This document shows positions 55,833-64,000 of a stretch of DNA of 64,000 nucleotides, one piece after another; position 1 is the first letter of the stretch, and each line of letters starts with the position of its first letter. Source of the DNA: Lomentospora prolificans (taxonomy: Eukaryota > Ascomycota > Sordariomycetes > Microascales > Microascaceae). The notes beneath the pieces are model-generated. The model saw only the letters and a program-made list of their open reading frames with translations. It was not told the origin of the DNA and ran no database searches. The stretch spans positions 868,001 through 932,000 of the forward strand of contig JARFXM010000011.1 in the NCBI GenBank assembly GCA_029532625.1. The letters run 5' to 3'. Both the position numbers and the translations under genes were made by a program.

Positions 55833-56802
55833 GGGTATAGATGCGGCAGAGCACACCATGACGATATCCTAAGGGTGCCATGGTCAATATCGGAGTACGC
55901 TGGTTAAGGCTGTTACAGAGGCCAGCACTAGATCCTCGATATTGTGCAGCGATTGACAGGTGTCGTTTATTTGGATAGGCAGCGCGCCGCCCTTCCATTC
56001 GAACTTGTCCGTTTGGCGTCGTGGTGAGTTGGTGAGTGTTTGGTCACATTTTACGATACGACGACTTCTGATGTGACCCTCGACACCCTGTACATTTGCC
56101 GTATTCCGTGGAGTAGTGAGCCGTAATATTCAATTTTAGTATTTCCAGTGTTTGAGTATTTGCCTACCTACCTCCCCTGCACACCTACGAGCCTCTGTCA
56201 AGAGGTCATATCCGTTCCTTCGTAGACATGTCTAACGCTTTATCGAATCACAAGTGTTTTCCGTAAAACCTCTTGTCCGGTTGCAAAGAGGATCCATGTC
56301 TCTTCCTCGTGGTTCTAGCTGTTTTACTGCCTGCAAATTTGGCGCTTGGGCAGTGTTCCATAAGAATGAAATTGTCCACAGCAGGTCTCCCAAACCGGCG
56401 AGAAAATCGTTGACGAAGAACGACTGGGGTCCTCGCGAATATGTATTAGTCTCTGCGTGAGAAGGGAGTGGTAACTTTTTTTCATTTCTTTTGAGAGTGG
56501 TTGCCTGCTTGAGAAAGCACAGCCACATTGCTGGGTTGCGTGAGTCAAGTTCGTATCCAGCTCCCTGTAGCAAGCTCTAACCCTGATTCGGCCATCGCGC
56601 CTTCGGCCAACACGAGATCCCGCTTCTCGGGCAAGTTGAACAAAAAGTCTTTTATAGCCAGGTGCCCTTGGATAGACGCAGAAGGGTAGGTAGCATCAAA
56701 TCAACATATCTTGTCCGTTTCCTTAGGAAAGGTGTCAGCGATATACCTGGCTCCTTGCTACCATTCTACAGCCACCAGAGCGTTTCCTGACTAATACACA
56801 AA
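55833..56802. other. Spacer
   Basis: About 970 bp between co-oriented genes, with short frames on both strands (for example 56232-56573 on minus) and no recognisable product. Confidence 0.45.
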
Positions 56803-58326
56803 ATGGCGAGTCAGGCGCCGCAGCACGCTCTAAAGTTTATATCACCAAACGGCACGCAAGACATCATCGTCCCCATCACCCTCCATCCGTATTCCAGACT
56901 AGAACGGCTACCCGAACACATCCGCACCCTCATCTACCGCCATGCCCTTGTCGACCCCCCACGCTGGGAAAAGCGGCACACGCCGTTTTGCAAGTTCTGC
57001 CCGACCACACAGCGCATGGTGGAGAGACCGCCTTGGGTCATGTACGACGCAATCCGTAACAGGCCAACAGGTGAAGAGAGGCTCGTCCCCCATTGCGCAT
57101 GCGCCCGACGACGAGGCCTCGCGCTATTGGCGTGTAGTCGAAAAGTCCAGACCGAGGCGGCACCGATCTTCTGGGGCGAAAATACCTTTGTCTTCGATAC
57201 GGCAGAGCTCTTCGCGTACGACGTTCTGGGCCAGCTGCGGCCAGAGTACAGGCAACTCATTGGGCACGTCGTGATCCTTCCGCACCCGACTTTCCACGTC
57301 CACGAGACGGCGCCGAGGGGCCGCAAGTTTGATTTCTTCTGGGATGCAGCATTCCAATGCAAAGGCCTGCGGACGTTGGAGGTCTATTACGACCTCTTCG
57401 TCTCCTACGGGCAGAGGATCCGGACGATATCAAAGCAGCTACCGCATCTGGAGGATCTGCGGATGAACCACGTCTTCGTGCACTCCTACCTTGAATCGTC
57501 AGGTCATGTACCAGGTACAAGGCCTGAATACGAACAAGTGCCGGCTCTCTTTTTCAAAATTACCAAGTCAGCTCCATTGAAAGAGCTGACCGAGGCCAGC
57601 CAACAAGAGGCATATTCCGTGGCCCACCAGATCGCTCGAACATTCAGATATGATGACTTTTCCTGGCTCAAGGTCAAGATCTGGGACGAACTTGACCTGA
57701 CCCCGGGCGAAGAAGGGGCATACCCTCAAGTTTGGGGGCGCCGCCGCGATAGCCTCTTGAATTACCCTATCAGGGGGGCAATGAAAATCGCAGAAAGCCC
57801 TGCACATTCTCTCCGGCTCAGGACTGTGACCGGCTGCATTTGCTACGTCCACATCTCTGGATTACCTGTGCCAAGCCAAATGCGAATGAGACATCTTAAA
57901 CTATTGAAGAGAAACTCTAAAATGGAAGCCTTGGGCTTAGGTCCGGTACCAGAAAAGCGCATGTGGGACGACTTTTACGAGAGGTCAGAGGTGGGACCCG
58001 CGCAATCCCAGTTGTTATTTTGGCCTAGGAAGCTGTACGAGGTTGAAGAAAGAGGAGCTGAAAGACAAGCACCTCCTGAGTCCCGGTTTAAAGTCGAAGT
58101 AGAGCCGGAGGTGGACCACCTAGCCAAAAGGGCGCAAAGAAACGCAGAAAGATTACGGGAGCAGAAGGATTTCATCGCTTGGGAGAAAGAGCACGAGAGG
58201 GAGAGCAGGAAGAAAGAGCAAGAGGAGCTCCTCAACTTGAGGAAACAGGAAAGGAAAAGAGCCGAGCGTCGGAGGAGCCATGGTCCTACTGGTAGCTCAG
58301 ACGGAGTAGTCAGGTTCAGTTTATAA
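56803..58326 (+). CDS. F-box-family-like (DUF7730-type) hypothetical protein
   Basis: A single-exon, 507-residue protein of unknown function. The N-terminal part has LERLPEHIRTLIYRHAL (about 34-50), the degenerate F-box-like opening of many fungal proteins, then a Cys pair FCKFC (62-66) and CAC (about 98-100), and LLACSRKVQTEAAPIFWGENTF (about 107-128), a block typical of the fungal DUF7730/2EXR group. The middle resembles a leucine-rich fold (GLRTLEVYYDLF, HLEDLRMNHVF). The last ~70 residues are a Glu/Arg/Lys-rich coiled coil. Such proteins may be substrate adaptors for SCF ubiquitin ligases, but the F-box here is weak. Confidence 0.75.
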   Translation: MASQAPQHALKFISPNGTQDIIVPITLHPYSRLERLPEHIRTLIYRHALVDPPRWEKRHTPFCKFCPTTQRMVERPPWVMYDAIRNRPTGEERLVPHCACARRRGLALLACSRKVQTEAAPIFWGENTFVFDTAELFAYDVLGQLRPEYRQLIGHVVILPHPTFHVHETAPRGRKFDFFWDAAFQCKGLRTLEVYYDLFVSYGQRIRTISKQLPHLEDLRMNHVFVHSYLESSGHVPGTRPEYEQVPALFFKITKSAPLKELTEASQQEAYSVAHQIARTFRYDDFSWLKVKIWDELDLTPGEEGAYPQVWGRRRDSLLNYPIRGAMKIAESPAHSLRLRTVTGCICYVHISGLPVPSQMRMRHLKLLKRNSKMEALGLGPVPEKRMWDDFYERSEVGPAQSQLLFWPRKLYEVEERGAERQAPPESRFKVEVEPEVDHLAKRAQRNAERLREQKDFIAWEKEHERESRKKEQEELLNLRKQERKRAERRRSHGPTGSSDGVVRFSL

Positions 58327-58625
58327 GCAACTTTCCAGCCAGGAATGTGCGGACGTCTTCATGTAAAACTGTAAACGAAATGTGAATTTATAAATCTATA
58401 TAGGAGTAAGACCGGGCCGCCACATTACACCCGGCCGAGAAGGTGCGCGTGTTCGAATCCGTCGGTCAAATTAAATATTCTATAACACCGAAGTGCATCA
58501 ATCGAAATGGGCGCATCTGGTTATGATTTGAGTTAACTCGTTAGGAACGTTTGCGCACTGCAATTCGCAGCATGTTTAGCTGGCGGCAAAGCTAAACATT
58601 CATCGACTCCAGCATCATATCGACG
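58327..58625. other. Convergent 3' spacer
   Basis: 299 bp, no coding signal. A GTTCGAATCC string at about 58450 recalls a tRNA T-loop but lacks tRNA arms. Confidence 0.5.
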
Positions 58626-60371
58626 TTAATCATCGTATAGACCCAGTTTCTCGCCAACAACGCTCCTGAATATGCCGTTGGGGTCAAACTTCTCTCGGAT
58701 GGCCTTGAATCGCCGAAGGTGCTAAAAAGAGAGTTAATCCCCTAGCTTCTTCTGCTTAGCCTCCAGGGCCAGAGAAAACTTACATTGGGGTCAATATGAC
58801 TGGCGGAACGCTCGAAAATCTCGCGCGTATTCTTCGTCCAGTGCGGGCGGCACGGGAACTCGTCCACAAGAACCTTGGCGAGATTGTGGTCTGTCCTTGT
58901 AAGCTCAAGATCCACGTTCCATTCTGTGCGCAGCTTTCCACTTACAGAAGGGTTCGTTGTACCGTAAGCCATCGCCAACACTTGGCTTGTAGCTCGCGAA
59001 ATCCAACATGATAGCGCCACGAGTCCAGTCCTCTCCATCGGTGGTATTGTAGGTGACCTGGCCGAGGAAGTCGTAGTAGGCACGGCCAAACTTGATGTTG
59101 ATACCACTCCTACTCGTAGAGGTCATGATCCGCAGATTCTTCGCCTCATCGTCGAATAGTTGACGTACGCGACGCAGCATCTCGTTGGCGCGCGTCATAG
59201 GGAAAGCGAGCTCAAGTGTATAGGCTCGCATTCCGTATTCCCAGTTCGGACGCTGATCGGGATAAAGCCCGCCGATCAGGACGTCATAGCTCCAGCCGTA
59301 CACCGGCCATGCCTCAATAGGCTCCCATGTAGTCTTTTCGCGGAAGTTGGGCTTCTCCCACTGCGCGAAGAAAATCTCCTCGGCGAGGATGTTGGACGTG
59401 GCCAAGTATTTTCCGCTGTCGAGGAGAGCCTTGGCCACAAAGGCCTCGAATTCAGTCACAGAGAACGTGTTTTGAAATCCTTCCTGGTCGCTGACGGCCT
59501 CAGGGACCTCGTCATAGTAACGCCAGTGGAACTTTCTCTTGTATGGCCACCACTGATCTTCCGTTAATAGTCTGGTCTATGCAGAGAGGAAATGCCGTTA
59601 GACTTACCCACAAGTTGGCAGTAGCATAGGGAGTAATCAGGGCCTTGATATCGCCATTAAGCACGTCCTCCTCCTCGAGGCTGTTGCTGGTTAATACAGA
59701 AATCAAGCTGCAGCCATAAAAAGAACTCACGTCTTTTGGTCGGCATAGACCTTGGAGTCAGGATAGATCCTGAACTTCATCCGAGCAATGACGCCAAGTA
59801 AGCCAAGTGAGGTTGAAGCTGCAAGCCACTGATCATCGCTTTCGTCTCGAACAACCCGGCGGATATTGCCATTTCCATCGATAATATCCATTTCGAGGAC
59901 GCCAGCAGCCACCATGGAGTCCTCACGGAACGAGGAACGATGGGCACCCATCGCCGCAGCACCAGCAAGGGTGATATTCCAGTTAACGAGGGTGTACCCG
60001 ATGGAGGCGCCGCGGTCATGCAACCACTCAGCCAGCTGCAGGAAGGTGACGCCAGCTTCAAACCAGACGTGGCCGCTTTTGCCCTGGAGGTTGAAGTCCC
60101 AGATATTGTTCACATTCTCGGTGCGGATAATGACGGTGTTAGGGTCGTCGGAGCACATGGTATCGTACCACATGTGGCCCAAGCCCGAAGCGCGGACCCT
60201 CTGTCCGGCTGTAATGGCGTCTTTGACTAAACCCTGAATCTCATCGACCGTCCGAGGTTCGTACACGGCCGCTACTTCATTGCAGGCGGGAAAGCCGGGC
60301 CCGTCATATGTATTGTAGGGCTCTGCGGCCGCCAAGGCCACCACACCCATCGCAAATGCACGGAAGAACAT
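58626..60371 (-). CDS. Secreted FAD-dependent sugar-1,4-lactone oxidase family protein
   Basis: A VAO-fold flavoprotein related to D-arabinono-/L-gulono-1,4-lactone oxidases. Exons 59731-60371, 59608-59680, 58946-59576, 58784-58890 and 58626-58721 encode 515 residues with consistent phases; introns are 50, 31, 55 and 62 bp. Residues 1-16 form a signal peptide (MFFRAFAMGVVALAAA). The FAD-binding 4 domain includes RASGLGHMWYDTM, where His after SGxG is the usual covalent FAD site, and TLAGAAAMGAHRSS. The C-terminal ALO domain ends FDPNGIFRSVVGEKLGL. WPYKRKFHWRYYD sits just after the 31-bp intron. A secretory rather than mitochondrial location separates it from the true Alo1; the substrate is probably an extracellular sugar or lactone. 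Confidence 0.88.
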
Positions 60372-61672
60372 GGCGAAACGCTTTGGTCTGGACGGCAGCC
60401 GGCTGATCTACTCTGTTAAATCGGACTAGATGCAGGGAGAAAGTGACGAAGCTGATCGCCGAGCGGCAGCCGAGTTACACGATGACCCTCGATTATGCGA
60501 GAGAGGAACCCAAGCTTGGTATGAGATTCCGCCTCGCATCGGCTTTTCATGTGATTGCCCCTTTTCTAACCTGCCAAGCGGATGTGTTGGAGGCAGGAGC
60601 CACCAGCGCCGCTCCATTCTGAGCGTTTTGCCCGTCCATTCAATAATTGATGCTGGTGCGTCGACCGTAGCTGCCCGTGGTAATCCGTCAATGCATCGCC
60701 GTTCCTGCGTCATGTCTATTTTCCCGCAGCTTATGAGCTCGTCTCCTTCCCTCCGATAGTGATTTTTAATAGGTTTGCTTTGGATCAATCCCCTTCTGGG
60801 GAGAGCTAGGGGGTCCAGAGCCACGATACGATTCAAGAACCAGAGATCATAAAGTTCAGTAATAATTGATTCAACGATTCAGTGATCCATTGATCTCGTG
60901 ATGTAGCAATCAGCGTTTCGGGGATCCAGTCATCCGGTAATATCTGGCAGTATCCGGATTCAGCAATTCCAGCAAGATCCAGTCCCACTTCCTCAGAAGG
61001 TCTGGGTCATCACATCAGCCTCAACACTTAGAGGCAAGTGCGATAAGCGCGGAATTGGACGGTGAAGTCGCCATCGTGTCACGCCCCGTTGGCTACAACG
61101 CGAGCTCACTCCCAAATCGTCATCGTCCCGCATGCCCTTTCCCAACTCGCGGGATTCCCCCAGAGTTTTTCCAAGCGAAGTCACTGCCTCCAACTCCCTC
61201 TTCGAATTTGACGGCTCGGTGGATGCCCACGGCCATACTTTCCAAGGGATAAACATCGGAAGGTCGGATCTCCCTTTCCTTGGAAGCAGAAACAGCTACC
61301 CTTTTGCACTGTACAACCTCCAGGTCAACAAGCACTGGTAGCAACTCCACGGCGTACAAGAGAAGTGAAGCCATGAACGCAGGTCTAGTGCCTCACTAGA
61401 AAGAGAAAGATGCCCTAACCTGGATTTTTACTATTAACTGCCCACGGGAGGCTGCTCTTAAACTCAACAGTCTCCTTCTCTGTCTCAGTGCCATGCTTTC
61501 AACGTAATTATTGTCTCCAGTTGACCAGTATTGACGAGCATACCCGTCATGGTATCGATCTGTTCCATCTTAAGCTCGCCATCTTTTAATCTCCCGTCAG
61601 AGCCATTTCTTTTCAAAGGAATCATCGTCTCTAGTAATCCAGAGTTCTCGCTCTTCGTCGTAATAAATCTGC
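60372..61672. other. 1.3-kb spacer, no gene supported
   Basis: A plus-strand stretch at 61132-61341 reads protein-like (FDGSVDAHGHTFQGINIG), but the minus strand is equally open and nothing joins it. Left unassigned. The right end is the 3' flank of the BTB gene. Confidence 0.35.
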
Positions 61673-62813
61673 TTAGACCATGGTCTCCAAGCTACTGTAC
61701 TCGCCTCCCTCGACAATCTCCTGGATCATATCCTTCATGCTAGTCAAGCCATGAACAAGAGAGCAGGCTTTGCCGGCCTTGCACTTATGGTCAATGTTCT
61801 TAATGACATCGCTCATGCGCTCATTGATATCGACGAAAGACATACTCTTAAGGAGATATCCAGCTGGGCCCCACAGGCCATGATTACCGAGGAGATGGAA
61901 CATGCGACAGATGCGGTCGGTCTTGGTGCAAATTGGCGCGTAAAAATTATTTCCGTGGCACGAAACGCAGATCGTGGCACCATCTGGGATCTCGACATGG
62001 CAAGGATAACAGTACTTGCCGACCATCTCGGCGATCCCGTGGTCTGATTGCAGACGGCGCTCAAGGCTAACAAAGGCGACGATAAGGCGGGCTTGAACCT
62101 CTTTCATACGGTTCACGATACTTTCTACTCGCAGTTAGCTACACATCCATGGATCGTTCGGGCGAAGGGGAATCGAAAATGGCCAAGTAATACTTACCCG
62201 TGATCCATTTGGGAAGATGCGAGATGATTTCATGACGCTGCCAAAGCTCCCCAAATTCCATATTCGACTTAGCCCATTTGAAGAACCATCGCGAGATCCA
62301 TTTCAATCGGCCCTCCAACTGGAACAGATGGGCTGTCAACAACATGTAACCCACTTGCTCAGCCAGATTGACGTCCAAAGGATCGAGGATGACCGGAGTG
62401 CATCGACGATAGGCCCAATCTCCCATAGCTTTCTGGAGACCGTAGATTTCTGAAGTAATGGCGAGCTTCGCCAGCTGCTGGGGCGTATGGAATGCTTGCA
62501 CCCTGTCGAATTGATAATGTAAGATGGACAGAATGTCCTCCATGGCGTTGACCTCGTTCTCGCGAAGAGTAATAGTAAGGGGACCATTTCCCTCGCCCTT
62601 GTTGGCCCACTTGATCAGACCGTTAAGAATCGGGGAAGCAAGGCTTACGATGTCGATGGAAACGAGGAAGCTCTTGTGGGGAAAGCCGAGCTCATTCTCC
62701 AGAACCACGCTCAAGTTTCCATCGGCCGTGATGACAACGATGTCCATGATATCCAGAGGGCCACTACCCTGTGTGCTATCTAGAAGCTCTGGATTGGTAT
62801 TAGCCGAGTCCAT
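61673..62813 (-). CDS. BTB/POZ-domain protein with C-terminal cysteine-rich region
   Basis: Exons 62198-62813 and 61673-62124 (73-bp intron, GTAAGT...GAGTAG) encode 355 residues. The BTB fold covers about residues 20-130: DIVVITADGNLSVVLE, FPHKSFLVSIDIVSLASPIL, and LRENEVNAMEDILSILHYQFD, the order seen in fungal BTB proteins. A helical region follows, then in exon 2 a YCYPCHVEIPDGATICVSCHG block with two Cys-x2-Cys pairs, likely to bind zinc, and further Cys/His (CTKTDRICRMFHLLGNH). The last part is helical. Role unknown; BTB proteins often act as dimerising adaptors. Exon 2 acceptor choice (TAG versus AAG three bases on) is settled by frame. Confidence 0.85.
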
Positions 62814-62952
62814 GTTTGTTATGTAAAGGGGGAATTAAGATTAATCCTTGACACAGAGTTGGGAAGCCCAAAGTGGTATCGATCTCGAGGCTGACGAGTT
62901 TGTGGGGGAAAAGAAAAGGTTTCAAGGAGATGAAAAAGTTCTTCTGGGTGTT

Positions 62953-62959
62953 TATATAG
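62953..62959 (-). promoter_or_regulatory. Probable TATA element of the BTB gene
   Basis: On the minus strand CTATATA occurs about 140 bp before the ATG at 62813. Confidence 0.4.
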
Positions 62960-64000
62960 GGCCCTTTTTCGACGTCTTTCATCATCATCGTGATATTCAT
63001 GGTTGTTAGGAGCGTAGTGGGCATCCTATTCATCCCTAACAGCATCTCACGATATTTCATTGTTGCTCTGGAGGAAGTGGCATTCACCATGGCACTTCAC
63101 TCACAGGGAATGGCCACCCGTCAGATAATTGACACAGTCGACTAAAACCGAAACATGAGATATGTATTAAAATGAAAAGCGTCTTGATTTGTTTTGTTTC
63201 CGAAATTAGTTTCACGATTAATCCAGAAAGCAGGGGCACGGAAGAGGCTGGTAGCGCAAGTTCCTGGATCGTTTCTAATTTCCGCCCCTAGCTATACGGG
63301 TAAGGGCCACATCCCGCGCAAGTCCGTCGGTGGGCAATTTGATGGCACTCTTAGAAGCAACTCGCATGAGCTCGCCCGGAGCAAAAACGCCAGTCACAAG
63401 CGCCGCGAACGCCCGCGGAGACATCCGGCCCAAGATATCAGAATCTCGTATAAATTGAACGCGACCACGTTGAGTGTAAGAAAAGCGAGCGCTCTCTATA
63501 TGGGGAGTTAGAAGCAACTATATTTCTCGGCCCATGTCCATCAGACCTTGCTGGCGTCTTAGATCTCCCTATCAACACCTGGCGGAAGTGTTAGAGTCGG
63601 TCAAAATGCACGCGCCTTCCGGTCTTGATGTTTTTCCGCAGATACTAGCATCATTTTGAAAGTGGGAGTAGTGAAGCGGATGTTGATGTTACAGATGCAA
63701 TGCGGAAAACCAACCGTCTTTCCCACTCATTACAGAGTATGAGTCTAGATGTCGAGGCAAACGTTGTTGCCATCAATGACCATTGGTTTTCTACCGAAGA
63801 TAGACGTCGAAGCATCCGTATAACTTTGATAAAAAGTTTCTAGAAACTGTACTCTGTGCCTCCGGCCTCGTTTAGCATCTTAGTTAATAATTCCAGTAGT
63901 TCATTGATCACTTTACTAGCAGTTAATTGCAAGGGACCTAGTGATAGATGCACGTCCGGAGGGACATTGTGAATTGAGAGTTGAATCGGTTGAATAATTT
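62960..64000. other. Right-edge sequence, nothing assigned
   Basis: A plus-strand stretch at about 63654-63833 (SSEADVDVTDAMRKTNRL...) and a minus-strand 80-codon frame at 63275-63517 look somewhat protein-like but have no start, domain or splice partner. They may be fragments of genes cut off by the window. Confidence 0.3.

Noticed and set aside
58440..58470. tRNA T-loop-like GTTCGAATCC
   Set aside because: The flanking bases do not pair into a T-arm and no acceptor, D or anticodon arms are found upstream.
61055..61374. Overlapping frames on both strands
   Set aside because: Both strands are open by chance in a GC-balanced stretch and neither product resembles a family I can name.
63194..63834. 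Fragments near the right edge
   Set aside because: Short, without starts or partners; they may belong to genes beyond the window but cannot be supported here.

Overview
The window looks like nuclear DNA of a filamentous ascomycete (Pezizomycotina, probably a Sordariomycete). Coding sequences are broken by short introns of about 50-130 bp with GTAAGT-like donors and CTAAC/CTGAC branch sites. It carries a fungal alpha-aminoadipate lysine-pathway gene (saccharopine reductase), a HET-domain protein, a Zn2Cys6 regulator, a DUF3659/LEA-like repeat protein, AA13 and DyP enzymes and a small cysteine-rich secreted protein. I see no tRNA, rRNA, CRISPR array or intact transposon.

Layout. 0-8 kb: a 5'-truncated protein-arginine deiminase, a badly decayed regulator-like remnant, then a 1279-residue repeat protein. 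10-18 kb: DyP peroxidase (-), an ankyrin pseudogene (-), an alpha/beta hydrolase (+) and a GH31 alpha-xylosidase (+). 19-25 kb: saccharopine reductase (13 exons, -) and an allantoate-type MFS permease (5 exons, -). 27.9-33.5 kb: a small secreted protein (+), then a DHA2 MFS exporter (-) divergent from a Zn2Cys6 regulator (+). 33.7-36.2 kb: remains of a NACHT-type protein and of a large membrane protein. 36.4-46.5 kb: cytosolic GH13 alpha-glucosidase, HhH DNA-glycosylase-like protein, a four-exon SnoaL-like protein and a HET protein, all on the minus strand. 48.9-62.8 kb: AA13 starch LPMO with CBM20 (+), an intronless bacterial-looking P450 (-), an SSU1/TDT anion exporter (-) divergent from an M20 peptidase (+), an F-box-family-like protein (+), a secreted sugar-lactone-oxidase-type flavoprotein (-) and a BTB protein (-). 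The last 1.2 kb has no gene I can support.

How the genes may work together. There is no single obvious biosynthetic cluster. Three genes point to alpha-glucan or glycan use: GH31, GH13 and AA13-CBM20. The DHA2 exporter and Zn2Cys6 gene share a 465 bp divergent promoter, a common arrangement for a regulated efflux module, and the small secreted protein sits just beyond them. HET, NACHT, ankyrin and BTB genes or remnants are scattered between metabolic genes, as expected of fast-turnover allorecognition or immunity-like repertoires. Many gene models below were rebuilt by hand from splice signals and reading-frame continuity, and exon coordinates are given so that they can be tested against RNA.
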